Under the pieces are notes generated by a model. It searched no databases, was not told the DNA's origin, and saw nothing but the letters and a program-made list of their open reading frames with translations. A stretch of 64,000 nt of DNA, taken from positions 8,627-72,626 of the forward strand of contig MNCI01023636.1 in NCBI GenBank assembly GCA_015680685.1, given 5' to 3'. This document shows, one piece after another, positions 35,800-47,891 of this stretch. Both the position numbers and the translations under genes were made by a program. The stretch is from Gnetum montanum. Lineage: Eukaryota; Streptophyta; Gnetopsida; Gnetales; Gnetaceae. Within the stretch, counting starts at the first letter, position 1; each line of letters opens with the position of its first letter.

Positions 35800-38540
35800 T
35801 TGTGGCTATCCTGCTACTGCTACAACTTCAAGAAGGAGGTAGAAAGCATCTAGTAATGCTTTAATTTTCTCCTCCTTACTTTTGGGATTGTGCATCGTCC
35901 ATGCAGCTTTGCCAATGTGGGTTGGAATGAGCACATCCCAGGGACACAGGATTGCTGGAAACAACTCCTTAGCATTGATGAACCAGGCAATGAACTGTTT
36001 GCATTCAATGTCGAACACCCTAACTGTGTCCTTCATCTCTTGGTAGTCATTCATTCGTTTGGCTAGGTTCTCAAAAATTAACCATTGATCTCTAAATTAT
36101 GCTTTGAGAACTTTGAGTTCAGTGTTTGCAATCCCAAGCTTTTGCTTGGTATCTTTGTGGTGCTTGAACTCTATCTCATATAACAAATATGAGCTAGCCA
36201 CTTGTTTCTCCAACTCTGACCGTAGTCGTCCAGTAGTCAATATTGCCAAGTTTTTGTATTGGAGATTAGCCAACTCCATATATTTTGTCATTTCTTCAAT
36301 TTGCAACTCCTTCAAGCAAATCTTAGCTTTGTTGTAAGCGTTAATTCCATCAATGATGGATTGCCAAACTTTTCTTCCCTGTTGAAGTTGCTAGAGGTCT
36401 TTATTCATTTTTGTCTTTGTCATCTAAATGTTTTTTTCATTGACTTCCTTCTACAAGCCAACCTAGTCTTTGTAGTGATTCCTCACTTTTTCAAACTTTA
36501 AAGCCTAATTTTTCTAGGCAGGGATTTTGATGGAAAACTTCTAGTGCAAGGTGCACACTTCCTCCATTGACAGATTTCAATTTTATGCAGCCAATCTCCT
36601 CAATTCAGTGTTCACCCTGGCAAGCTACTCTTGCTATTGATGAATAAATTCCTACATTTGATCATTCTCAGCATTAACATTGTGTAGGTGATGATTCTAT
36701 GTGCTCAGGATCTCGTTCTCTTGGCGCATCTATGCCAAGTCCTTTTGAATTGAGTATGTTTTTGCTGTAGCTATGAACTGGTTGTAGATGGCCATAATTG
36801 CCTCTTCCTCAGCCTTCTGGAATCGTTCTTGAAGCTGTTAGAAAGCTTCATGTTTTATTACTATGAGGCTAAGGATTAGTTTGACAACCTCCACAGCCAA
36901 GCGTTGATTTCATTCTTGAGTAATTTCAAGTTACCCCTTCAAATAATGCATTTTCCCCTTGCATTCAGCAGATCCAACTGGGTTGCAATGGTGTCTTCTA
37001 GAAAATCAATGATTTCTAAAATCGATTACCTGGTTCCCACTAGTTGTTCTAGCAATTCTTCATGCTAGGCTATGTTTAATTTTTCACTAACCATGCTTGC
37101 AGATGTTTACACATCTTGAAGTGTAGATATGTTTGGTATAGATGTCGTAGGTGCATTTAATGCTTTTGTGACATGATCAGCAACAACTTTATAGCTATTG
37201 TTTCCTACCCTTGGTGTTGCATCACCAAGACGGTTGTCCCTTTGCCTTCCTCCAAATGCATTCCTAGAGATTTCTAGGAATAAATGGTGTTGCGATAAAG
37301 ACATCATCACCTCTCGAGCATTGGGATCCAACCTCATAGGAAACTATGTCCATTGGGCAAAGAAAATTGGTCTACCCCTCTCCATCTAGCTAACTATTTG
37401 AGCGATCTCATTCAGGTGACTCATTGTTGGTCGATATATAAATGGATCTACCCCACTTGTTCTTGCATGTTGCTCTTGTTCACTCATGAGTTGTTTTAAG
37501 ATTTTATCCAGATGCTCAATGGCTACATGGGCCTCTAGCATTATTTCTTGAGTGAGTGGTGGAGGTAGCTACTCCTCTTCTTAGGTCATCATTAGCATCT
37601 TGTATTTTATGATCTTGGACCATGAGGCCAAAGAAGCATGCCTAATGGTATTGTTGGAGTAGTGGGTGATGCCTATCCTTTTGCAGAGTTTTCAAATGAG
37701 GCACAAAAAGGGTAAGGTTTTCCTTCCATATTCATTTTCCTTGAAGGACTTTTCAATCTCTAAATAGATCAATTGTGGAAGGTTAACAAGAAATTTCCTA
37801 CTTAGAGTGATGCATGCTTAGGAGGAGAAGGCAGTCACTTTGCTTGGCCTCACTATTGGGTTGAGGTGATAGGAAAAAGAGATGTGCTTTGCCAATGTGA
37901 ACATGTCATACTCCTTACGGTCAACTCTGTAGCACCACTGTGTCCACTCCTCCTTTGCCTCAAGATCATCCTTCATGGATAGTTCTGCCAGCTGTGTCTT
38001 AGTGTCAGGTAACCCTAGTGCTTGTGTGATAGCTTCTACGAGTAGGACACTTGAATGTCCTTGATTTTGACAGTATACCCCAACCTTCAATTACTCCAAA
38101 AGATATATGTCTCTCTCATGTACCATTCCCCACTAGACATGATGATTGGCCACATGGGAGAAGTTTGCAGTTGAGTCTTAACATCTACTAGAGCTTTCTC
38201 TAGGAATGGCTCAAAGTTGATTTCTTGGAGAACTGATTGTTGGATTTCTCGGTACCTAATAATGTCAAGGAAGGCTTGGTTCAAAGTGACTTCAAGCCTT
38301 GGTACAGGTCTAGGCACTTCTCCTCATTGTGATTGTTCTATGGACACTTCTTCTTCTAGAATCTATTGGATAGATTTCACTTCAGGCTCCTCATGGAGAG
38401 GTCTCATTGCATGGGTTGCCTCTGGCAATGCTTGAGCTTGTTCTTGCTGGCCCCTTCTAGCTTTGGGTCACTTCTCTCATGGTTGAGAGGGTTCTCCTTC
38501 TTGTGGGAATTTCTATTTTGGTGCAATCTATAATCACAAT
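35800..38540 (-). pseudogene. Third ORF of element 1 (post-pol, coiled-coil protein)
   Basis: About 900 codons, same strand as gag-pol, between integrase and 3' LTR. Not env-like: no signal peptide or membrane anchor is visible. Order: a Pro/Arg-rich N-terminus; a globular region with LVEAITQALGLP (38040-38005), EEWTQWCYRVDRKEYDMF and YHLNP; then TLPFLCLI, a stop and KLCKRIGITHY (about 37725-37680), resembling the 'putative plant transposon protein' domain; then a long coiled coil (36315-36097 gives an uninterrupted example); a C-terminal block at 36054-35806. Frame changes and stops are common. Its homologue in element 3 (56774-59060) shows it is a family trait. Function unknown. Confidence 0.65.
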
Positions 38541-38969
38541 GAGATCATGGATTAACAATTATTAATTGGAATACCTTTATCTTCTAAGGATAGTTACACT
38601 TTGGCTAAGTTGTGATTATGGCTGATTTAAATATTCCAATTATTATTTTATTTATGTATTATCATTAATAAACCATCTTGAAGATTGTTGGAAGGGTTAA
38701 CTATTGAAAAAGTTGATGTTTATACGTTGTTAAGGTTATTAACCCTTTAGGGGAGTTAGAAATTTTTTAAAAAAATTTCATCGATTTTTCATTGGAAGCC
38801 TTAAGGTTTGCGGTTCTCAGGATAAAGATCTTACCTTCGATAAGTGCAAGGTCGAAGAACAAAGTGATTTGGACAAACGGTTAGGAATTTATGGGCTTTG
38901 GAAGGTTTTTGGCTCTAAAAAATTACAAAAACTCCCTGTGTGTTATGAGCAAATGATAGAAAATTCCTA

Positions 38970-39070
38970 AGTACATAGTGGTATATATAGCATGTATACA
39001 CTATGTTGATGAGGCCTTGTTGATGGGGCCTCATCGATGCAATTGTTGACCATCGTTGACGATCATTGAC
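38970..39070 (-). promoter_or_regulatory. Internal promoter-like module upstream of the third ORF (element 1)
   Basis: The minus strand has GCATCGATGAGGCCCCATCA and AACAAGGCCTCATCAACATA, the same word set as the U3 array of this element's own LTRs, followed by CATGCTATATATACC (TATA at 38981-38989). The third ORF starts about 430 bp downstream. Order and spacing resemble the LTR U3. Promoter function is inferred. A module with different words, matching that element's LTR, is in element 3 at 59590-59690. Confidence 0.55.
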
Positions 39071-39179
39071 TTTGGTCAAACTTGCAATATACAAGGAATT
39101 TTTGAATGAAATTGGGGTCAAATAAAAGCTCAAAAGGCCAAGAACAATATGAAAACATGAGAAGAGAGTGTTGAAGCTC

Positions 39180-40530
39180 ATAAATTTGAAAAAATGGAGA
39201 AAATTAATTTAGGGGATGAATGACATGAAAGGTTAAGGAGCATTGAGTGGAATACACAATGGAATATGTGAAAGATAGGATTGTAGCAATGTCAAAGGTA
39301 AGGAACCTTAACTAACCAAACCAAAAGCTAAGCAAGTGGGCCCTCTCCATAGTAGGCTCATGCCCTTTTTGCCCTTGCATAACCTTAACTGATGAGTCCA
39401 TGGGCCCCATAGTCAATTAATGATCATGAAAACTTAAGGACCAACCAAAAAGCATCTACTCAAGAATTCCAACACATTAGACCAAGACATAGGGCATAAC
39501 ATAGAACACAATAGTGAGGTGAGTTATGGCAGCATGGATGGATGATAGAGAAGGTTGAATGGAGTTCTGAATTAAGGTCATAAGAATTCCCTTATGGAAT
39601 TTATGTTTAAAATGACCCGAGAAGATCCATCCTCAGTCTAGACCAAAACCATCTACTTTTAGTGACTTTGCATCGCCATTCTAAGACCAATCCACCCACT
39701 TGAGACACGAGAGTGTTTCCATAAGACAACCACCATTCCATAAGGATAAGAAAAGAGAGAAGTAGGAAGTGACATAGGACCTTAGTTAGAGGGAACTTTT
39801 AGGCATATGTGCATGTCTTTGTAGTTCCATAACCAATGCTTGTAGCCTGTTTATTTGTCCAAGGGGTGTGCTTTGAATTTTCATTATTTTTTTTTTTTGA
39901 AATGGGAACCACAACATGCAAGGAATTATTCATTTATTATGTCTAAGTGGTGTGCTTTAAATTCCCATCATTTTTTGTTTTTTTTTTCAATTTTTGGATG
40001 GGAACCACATCATGCAAAGACTTTATTTGACTTCCTATCAATGGTTGGTATGGAATAGTAAGAAGTCCATGGAAAACACTTAAGCACTCAAGCAAGTAGA
40101 AGAGTACAAAGAGTACTGAGTCCTCTTAAAGTCACATCCATTACAAACCTTTGAATCCTTCCTAATTCCAAAACTACTAAGGTCACTGATTGATTAAAAG
40201 TTTCTTGAATGGAAGGGACCTCAAATTTCTAGAACAAGGAAAACCATAGAGTTTATCAGATGGGTAGATGATTTGGACTCACTACCTGTTCCATGAAAAA
40301 TAAACCATGCCAAAGTCATTAGTCATCAGAATTCAAAAATAGAAACTAGACATCAACAATGACAACATTAACCATAAACCATCATTAGTAAACAGTAATA
40401 ACAGCACTATCTCTTGTGACAATAAAGCAATTTTATTAGCAAAAATAAGAAAATATCACACTTTGAATAAAACAAAACAAAGTAAAATATATAAGAAAGT
40501 GTAAAATAGTCAAGAAAGGCTCAAAGTACT
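39180..40530. other. Element 1 spacer between pol and third ORF
   Basis: Non-coding. It contains a tandem duplication of about 95 bp (39850-40035) whose two copies both carry GGTGTGCTTT and GGGAACCACA blocks around poly-T. Confidence 0.6.
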
Positions 40531-40789
40531 AATAATGGTGAAAAATTAGAAAAAATTGAAAATCCAAAAATTTGTAAAATAAATAACTTGTAAAATAAAA
40601 AATGTGGAAAACAAAAAGTAGAAAAACTAAGAAGCCATATTGATGGTTAGCATAGATGGCCATCTTTCCCATCACTGAGTTGGAAGGAGGATATCCAAAA
40701 ATGGAACATGGTTGTTCATTCATCGAGGTGGTAGTTACATTGCCCTGTCTTGGTTCTAGGAAAGGTTTTACTTGTTGTATGTTGACCAA

Positions 40790-41890
40790 CTACTTTTTAT
40801 TTGAGTTTTTAGGTTTGTAAATTAACATGGCCCTAGAGGGAAAGGTCTGATCAATTATATAAGGTCCCTCCCACAATGTTTGGAATTTTTCCTTCTAAGG
40901 TACTTGTGTGGGGTTCTAGTAGAGAGCCTTATCTCCTAGTTGAAGTTTTACTTTCCTGATTTTGAGGTTATGATGTTGCTTGCTGAATGCCTTGTGCACA
41001 TCATTCATGGATAGGGCCACTAATCAATTTTCATCTAGCGCATTTAGGTTGATCAATCTTTCCTTTTGTCCTAGACTTAGGTCAAGATTTAGATCACAGG
41101 TTGTTGAGAGTGTATGAAGCTCAGATTAGATTGGAAGCATTGGAATTTTTCTATACACTAACTCATAGGGAGAATAGCCAATAGGAATTTTCCATGTTGA
41201 ATGATAAGCTAAGAGAGCATCATTAAGTTTTGTGCTCCAATCTTTCCTATATTTGCTAACAGTACGTGTTAATATTTTTGTGATCTCCCAATTGGTTACC
41301 TTTGCTTGATCATTGGCTTGGGGGGTGATAAGATGTTGTTAATTTATGTTCAACCCCCAAGCGTTGCATTAATTTTCTAAACGTGGCACTTGTGAAATGA
41401 GTTCCATTGTTAGAAATTAGTGAGTGTGGCACACCAAACCTATTTACGATATTTTGTTGTATAAATGTAGTAGCAATGGATGATGTAAAATCAGTAACGG
41501 CTACTGCCTCTGCCCATTTTGTCCAGTAGTCAACTGCTACAATAATATATGCCTTTCCATTGGACATGGGTGTGATGGGACCCATGAAATCAATGCCCCA
41601 TATGGCAAAAGCTTCCAATGGCTAAATCCACTATTGAGGACTTTCCATGTGAGTGGTCATCCCCTGATCTCATTGACAACATTCACAAGACTTGACGAAT
41701 TGGTGGGCATCCCTAAAGATTATAGGCCAATAGTATCCTGCCATCAAGATTTTTATGGTCATGTGTCTCCTTGCATAGTGGCCTCTACAAGACCCTTTGT
41801 GAGCATCCTGGAGAACATGCAGTTGATCTTCGTCAGGGACACACCAACAAATTAGGTCATCTGCACACACTTTGTAGAGGTGTCAGTTGA
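40790..41890 (-). pseudogene. Integrase of element 1, catalytically dead
   Basis: The N-terminal zinc region is at 41870-41670 (HVLQDAHKG, then GHYARR, ending CECC). The core (41618-41310) has WGIDFMGPI with the first catalytic Asp, but the second Asp is Asn in SLISNNGTHF, and the Glu of NGQAEVTN reads as Lys (NDQAKVTN, one frame over). The C-terminal part to 40800 includes LAYHSTWKIPIGYSPYELVY and a basic end. Two of three catalytic acids are lost. Confidence 0.85.
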
Positions 41891-42099
41891 TTTCCATAAA
41901 ATATTTTGTGTGACGAAGAAATTGTTGCTTCTTTCTAAAGTCTAAATCTTGTGGCATCTTTGGAGTGAGAAGATAAGTGAGAATGTCATTATACCACGTT
42001 GTCTCTATGGGTGTTTGTTCACTTATTGCTCTTGTAAAGAGGAGTTCGTCTGGAAACTGGTTATAGAGCAGGCTCTTTTTCTCTTTATTATCCTATCTT

Positions 42100-42400
42100 A
42101 AGCAAGAGAGGTGGTTAGCAATCACATTCTTGGTTTCTTTTCAATCTACCATCATGAGATCGAATTCTTGTAAGATCACAAGCCATCATATGACACGAGG
42201 GCTCACCATTGGCTTATTCATGAGGAAGTAGATTGTATTATGATCCATGTGCACAAATACTTTGTAGCTAAGCACATAGTGCCTAAACTTTTCTAAAGCA
42301 TACACCCCTACCATTATTTTTATTTTTTATGGGGGTGTAATTTAATTATGCTCCCACAATGCTTTGGCTTGCATAGTGGATGTAGTATGGGCATTGCTTT
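42100..42400 (-). pseudogene. RNase H of element 1
   Basis: EKFRHYVLSYKVFVHMDHNT and FLMNKPMVSPRVIWWLVILQ (42300-42170) are the standard Ty3 RNase H C-terminal half. The same residues are fused to gag in the deleted relative at 62350. Confidence 0.75.
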
Positions 42401-43330
42401 CAAAGCATATTTAGATGCATCTGTTATGATATGGAAGGGTTTGGACCAATCTAGTGCTCGTAGGATTGGTATTTCTATGAGTTTCTCTTTTAACTATTGG
42501 ACTGCATGTTCACATTCCTTGGTCTAGTTGAAAGGTGCATCTTTATTTGTAAGCTCTACCAACGACTTTGCAATCTTAGAGAAATTCTCTATGAATCACT
42601 GGTAGTAGCTAGTGTGTCCAAGGAATGACCAAACATCTTTAACGGTCTCTGGTTGGCGTGTTATTCCTTAGATGACCCTTATCTTTTCTGGGTCTACCTC
42701 AATCCATTTTTGCAAAATTTGGTACCTTAGCACAATGCCTTATTGGACCATGAGATGGCTCTTTTACTAGTTGAGCTGCAAGTTTTTTTTAACACATCTC
42801 TTCAATACTTACTCTAGGTAGTCCAAGGCTTGCTCAAATGTAGCTCCATAGGTGGAAAAGTCATCCATGAAGACTTCAACACAACTACCAATCTACTATT
42901 GGAAAATACTAAGGACCAAGCATTGAAATGTTGCAAGGGCATTACATAGATCGAATGTCATCTTACAATATGCAAAAGTCCCCTAGGGACTCGTGAATGT
43001 TGTTTTGGCCTGATCTTCTAGTGCAATTTGGATTTGGTTATAGCCACTATAACCATCCAAGAAGCTATAATAACAATGCCTGGAGATGGTGTCTAATACT
43101 AGATCCACAAATGGCAATGGGAAATGATCTTTAAATGTTGCCATATTCAACAACCTGAAGTTGATGCAGACTCACCATTTGCCACCTTTCTTCAACACAA
43201 TTATGAGTGGGCTAACCCACTCTCTATCTACAATGGGATAGATGAGCCCCACCTTGAGGAGTTGTTTAATTTTCTCCTTGATGAACTGCTTCAATTTGGG
43301 GTTTAGCTATCTTTACGGCTACATTTTAGG
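42400..43330 (-). pseudogene. Reverse transcriptase of element 1
   Basis: Ty3-type RT. Seen: YSFLDGYSGYNQIQIALEDQ (about 43075-43015), KTTFTSP and GTFAYCKM (43005-42955), ATFQCL, and the catalytic box VEVFMDDFSTYGAT with both Asp residues (about 42880-42840). Many stops, mostly Trp or Gln codons changed by transitions. Confidence 0.82.
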
Positions 43331-43579
43331 CTTCATGGCTGAGTCAATGTAAATGCGATGCTAGCATATCCTTAGATCGATTCCTGTTAGCTCAAGATAT
43401 GACCAAGCAAAGGCTGTTGGCCATTTTTAACCACTTTTAACATCTTTTCTTTTTGTTCAGAACTAAGGTTGACATTAATTATGACTACTTTACCATTACT
43501 TAAAAATGCATATTCCATGCTGGCTGGTAAAGTTTTTAGCTCTAAGGGCTCTTGCTTGAAGTTATCAAGGATTTCCAAC

Positions 43580-44190
43580 TCTCCCTAGTGGGTATCATCA
43601 TCTTCATTAAAGAGTTGGAAATGAACTTGTTCAATTTTGTTCATGCCTTCAACATAAGCATATGTTAGGCTCTCAGTTGGTTCCATGCATAATGTGCTAC
43701 TATCTAAGTCAACTATTAGCCATTGGGTGCCCTCTTGTTTGAATATTGATTTCTTGTGTACACTAATTTCATGCTTTATTGTATGTACCTTTGATTGACC
43801 AAATCTTTCACATGCAGTTGCACCCATTGTCGCTATAAGCAATTGCCAAATTCATTTTCTTTGGATATTTCTAGAGGTAGGTCCCTTATGTCCATATGTG
43901 TGTTGACCTTGCTTAACCAAGCTCTTCCCATAATGATGGGGAAGTCACTTTTGTAGTTTTCAACCTTGAGCACTAGAAAATTAGTAGGATAGGACCACCC
44001 ACAAACTATGGTTACAATGTCCTTTACTAATCCCAAAGGGACAATGATTGACTGATCTGCCAACTCTAAATGGATGTTGCTCTTCTTGAGAGGTGGTAGG
44101 TTCCAAGTTTTGTACATGTCATGGGAGATAAAGATTAACTCCAGAACCAGAGTCAAGAAGAGCCTTGCATGGCTCATGTCCAGCAATCTA
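43580..44190 (-). pseudogene. Protease of element 1
   Basis: Aspartic protease that would process Gag-Pol. The active site KALLDSGSGVNL is seen (Asp-Ser-Gly at 44146-44154), followed after a frameshift by ISHDMYKTWNLPPL and GRAWLSKVNTHMDI near the flap and C-terminus. Confidence 0.75.
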
Positions 44191-44269
44191 CAAGTAAATA
44201 TGTGGACTTCCTAGGTCAGATCTTTTCATGGGAAGATTGCTAGCCTCGATCTAGTTAAAAACAACATGA

Positions 44270-45360
44270 GTTAGCATTATAGTGTAAATTCGAGGTGGCA
44301 CTTGGTTTGAAGGATACTCAAAGGTGTTTGATGTAGAGCATGAGGGTATTGGAGATGCAGGATGATTAGCCGAGCTAGATTATGAAGGTTGAAGAGGACT
44401 GTTGGATCAAAAGAAAGTTCTTTTTCTAGATTGATTGTCCAAACCACTTGGCTGAAAAGTTGGTTGTGAATGTACAACCCTCGTAGCATTTCGTTGTTAT
44501 GGCTATAGAAGAATCTCACCCTGCATGGATGGAGCAAGAGCTAACTAGGTTGAAGGTGGAGGTCTGTGTGTAGACAAATGCGAAGGATGGTATGGATATG
44601 GGTTTTCACCTTGAGTAGATGACGAATGTATTCAGTGGTACTCTAGAGAGTAATAGTGATGTTGAAATGAGGTATGACTTGCAGAACTTCTTGGAGAGAT
44701 ATGTTGTTGAACATAGTACTCGTATGGATTTGGTTGCCTATAAGGGTACTATTGCTTTGGTAGTGGCATTCCACATGATTATGGGTTCGTACCATTGTTG
44801 GTATTATTCATAAGGTTGTGGAGGAGTTCCACTTAGCTAGTAAACTTGTTGTTGTTGGTGGAACTGCCTTGGATTGCCTTGAGGATAAGGCAATCATCTA
44901 GGTACTTGCTTACGTGCTAGTCAAGGCTTCAATGCATACATCCCATATGCTTGTAAGTGTGACATCACAGGGCAACATCCCTTTGGATGTTTGTATTGAT
45001 AGATGTCACAATTAGTTTCATCATCAGAGTCAATTTCGACAACTTCTTCTACCACTGCAGCTTTGCCCTTACCTCTTTGATAGGCACGTTCAGCTTCTTT
45101 TTAGATTCTATGGTTATGATCACTATTTTGCTCTTTGGATTCTTTAGCAATCTTCATAGCGGTTTGAAATTTTTCATCTAAAGAGTCCCATAATTTGTCA
45201 ACCTTTTCTGAAATATCATAAATAGATTTTTGGATGGGCAAGGTTTTCCTATTCACCACTTCATTGAGCAATGACTCCTCATCACAAAATTGGACCTCCC
45301 ATTTCCTGATGGAAGGGTCCCTATTATACTCTTCTGCATTTTCCTTTTTCATACCTCACC
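44270..45360 (-). pseudogene. gag C-terminal / linker region of element 1
   Basis: Charged sequence (45352-45101) with many Glu and Lys residues, then a knuckle-like piece near 45000 reading CDIYQYKHPKGCCPV, where the second Cys of a CCHC finger seems lost. A diverged parallel lies at 62850-63350. Confidence 0.5.
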
Positions 45361-45479
45361 TTCTTCCTTTGCTACCTACTCAATTAGCCTTTGGATCTGA
45401 TGAGCTCTTAGTTCAAACAATCTTCCTTGAGCATACACCCCAAGGGTTCGTCTAGTTTCTTCTCTAAGCCCATGTATGA

Positions 45480-46250
45480 TGTGGTGAAGTTGTTCCCTCT
45501 AAGAATAACTATGGCCAGGGCATCAATGTAAGAGTAAATAGTATCTACCCATGGCAGCATCCAAGGGTTCATGTGTTCCTTGCTTCCAGCCTTGGATTTG
45601 CCTTCTTAGATTAGACACTCTGGAGTACATCTGGTATTTGTCATTAAATAGCTCTAACATGGTACTCCATCTGTAGATAGATTTTGGCTCCAAAGACCGA
45701 TACCAGCTTTCAACTTCCTTGATGAATGTCCTAGGGAAGAGTTTGAGTTTTTGCCACTCATTTTCTATGTTTTGTAAGGCACAGGTATCATGGAACGCTT
45801 GTAGATGTGTTTGTGGATCAGAGTTGTATTCCCCCTCAAATCTTGGGATATTATTCATGTCTAAGCACTTGATTTGACTATCTTTCATATGTTTGGTTGG
45901 AATTTTAACTACCTCTACAATGTTGAGCATGCTTTAATTCGCTAATAGAGGTTCATTATCATCACTGCATTGATGACATCGATGATGGTTTAGGCCACCC
46001 CTTCGGCCTTGATGGCCTTTGTGATCATTTGTCTCGTTGATCACCTTCATCATGATTATTTTGATGGTGGCTTCTATGAGAACTGTCAAATGAATAGGAA
46101 TGTTCAGAATAGGATGAAGATGATGAAGAGGAAGGTGGACCTCCACTACCACTGTAGTGTTCACCACCACTTTTTCATTTATTATGGCCATCATCCTTAG
46201 ATCCCTTATCATTATGATGCTTTCCTGAGTCCCTACCTTGGCTATCACTT
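45480..46250 (-). pseudogene. gag of element 1 (capsid region)
   Basis: The retrotransposon Gag domain that builds the particle. A 135-codon open stretch (45930-45523) contains IPRFEGEYNSDPQTHLQAF and VESWYRSLEPKSI, then LFNDKYQ and AAMGRYYLLLH, the usual Ty3 capsid pattern. A Met/His-rich region lies upstream (46248-45934). The same gag appears on plus at 61950-62350 and on minus at 62850-64000. Confidence 0.8.
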
Positions 46251-46850
46251 TTTCCTAAACCTAGGTTATAAATAGTGGATTGCATGTTCAAGTTCACATC
46301 CTCATCACCAATAATAGGGGGTGGAGAATCTTCATGTTAAGAACCTTCAAAGGGAGGATCCTCATTGTCATCTTGATCTAGTAGGAAGAATGGATTAGTA
46401 TAATTTTTTCTTTTTGTAGCCTCATGGAGTTTCTCCTAACGTCAATCTCGCTTGTGTTGTGTTTCAGTAGGATAATAGTTCCTAGTATCATAACCATTCA
46501 CAATGTATTCTTTGTGAAGATTTGCAATGTCCAACTTTTTAAGCATTTTAAACAACATCCCAGGCATAGATTGATCTGGGGACAAGAGGATGTTGCCCTC
46601 TATATCACACCATCACAACTATTCATCCTGATGTAGGAAGAAGATGAAGTTTACCACTTTGTACTCCTATGAGACTAGTGATTTGACATCTTCACATCTA
46701 TGGTAATTAGAAGAAATTTTGCAAAATAAATAAAATTATTAGTGTGCTTAATAGTTTTATATGTCATTGCAAGTGATGTTGATCTTAAGTTCATCTAATG
46801 ATATCAATAATATTCACTAATACTAGATAGCACACGTTTCAACAAACAAA

Positions 46851-46870
46851 GTTTCTAAAAACAATGCCAA
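46851..46870 (-). other. Degenerate primer-binding site of element 1
   Basis: Directly after the LTR's TCATCA the minus strand reads TTGGCATTGTTTTTAGAAAC. Compare TTGGCATCGTTGTTGGGGA in the sister at 60785 and the canonical Asp-tRNA site TTGGCGCCGTTGCCGGGGA. Confidence 0.55.
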
Positions 46871-47806
46871 TGATGAGTAGGGAGATACCCTTACGCACAA
46901 CCATATGAATTACAAAGTGTTCATGCACGATGCGGTCAAATTCCATGGACTTTATCATTTCTAATGCACTAGGCTTCTAAGAAGTGAATCTTGCCTTAAG
47001 GTCAATTATTGTCTTCCTAATTAGAATTGTGATGTACACTGGTATGGTTAAGTGTAATTGAGGCATCTAATTTTTATCATTTTGTATTTTATGGTTTTGG
47101 TGCTTAAAGAGAAATAAAGTGGTTGGACTAACTAATTTAATTTAACTAATTAACTAATGTCTAACTAGTTCTAACATAAGCATTTGGTCCTACTTTTTGT
47201 ACACAACATGAACCCACATATCCACTATTGGGTGACCAAGTGCTATGCTACTGGGCATACCAAGCAATAATGCTATTGGGATTACTAAGCAAATATGTGT
47301 TGCACTTGAAGTGGTCATACTTATGTGTGTAATCTATCTTGCTTAATTGCTTCATGAACTTAATTTCTAGAAAACATTTAATAAATAATTGGAAACATTT
47401 AACAAATAATTGAAAACATTAAATGCAAAAATAAAATATTTAATCTATCCAAAGTGCTATAAGGTTTATTAGAAAGCTCGTCTTTATTCCCACACACATT
47501 GTCATTCTTAGGTACAATAATGCTCGAATAAAGATCCATACACTCAATGTCTCCTGCTGCGAGCAGTCAGGAGAAAAATTCTAACTTCCAAATGGAAATA
47601 CTACAAGAGCTTCATTGCAACTACAATCTCTATTGCCATAAATTTAGTTTGGAGGCACATATTTATAGCCAAAAATAGACATTGCATTGATAGGGCCTCG
47701 TCAATGCATGATATGATGCATTGACTAGACCTCATCGATGAGGCTCAGATAACAAGGCTACGTTGACGAGGCCTTGTTGGTGCAACCTATTGAACGTGAC
47801 TCATCA
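46871..47806 (-). repeat. 5' LTR of gypsy element 1
   Basis: 936 bp, direct-repeat partner of 34550-35471. The U3 array (47690-47790) has ACCTCATCGATGAGGCTC and GACGAGGCCTTGTT. The end abuts the decayed primer site. Confidence 0.88.
47661..47670 (-). promoter_or_regulatory. TATA box in the 5' LTR of element 1
   Basis: Minus GGCTATAAAT, preceded by the U3 palindrome array. The same box is at 35337-35350 in the other LTR and in the sister LTR at about 60014-60024 (TATATAAATG). Confidence 0.65.
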
Positions 47807-47811
47807 CATGG
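47807..47811. repeat. Target-site duplication of element 1, right copy (CATGG)
   Basis: Identical to 34545-34549. Removing element 1 and one copy restores an alignment between element 3's third ORF and the same region of element 1 (36180-36250). Confidence 0.88.
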
Positions 47812-47891
47812 TAACTAATTGTTGCTCTAATTCAATCTTGGGTCAACCTACCATTAACATGGCCAAGTTGATAAAGTGTGAATTTGCTAAT
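47812..47891 (-). pseudogene. Element 3 third-ORF segment between two insertions
   Basis: An 80-bp island that aligns with 36205-36285 of element 1 and joins 34549 on the left with 56779 on the right. Its last bases CTAAT are the left duplication of the copia insertion. Confidence 0.65.
47887..47891. repeat. Probable target duplication of the copia-type element, left (CTAAT)
   Basis: Aligned to CCAAC in element 1's third ORF. With TCAAC on the other side, both fit an original CCAAC changed by C-to-T transitions. Confidence 0.5.

Larger units (their letters stand above)
34550..47806 (-). mobile_element. Gypsy element 1: full-length Ty3-type LTR retrotransposon with third ORF
   Basis: 13,257 bp, bounded by two LTRs (34550-35471 and 46871-47806) that start TGATGAG and end TCATCA, and flanked by a perfect 5-bp duplication CATGG. 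Reading from the right on the minus strand: 5' LTR, primer site, gag, protease, reverse transcriptase, RNase H, integrase, a 2-kb spacer with a promoter-like motif, a third ORF of about 900 codons, polypurine side, 3' LTR. The domain order (RT-RH-IN) makes it Ty3/gypsy. The Asp-tRNA-type primer site (clear in a sister copy at 60785) and post-pol ORF suggest the Athila/Tat group. By eye the LTRs are roughly 90 percent identical, mostly transitions, so the insertion is old. Confidence 0.9.

Noticed and set aside
35800-38540. Third ORF as a retroviral envelope
   Set aside because: No signal peptide, transmembrane helix or Cys-rich ectodomain is visible; it is mostly coiled coil with a plant-transposon-like domain.
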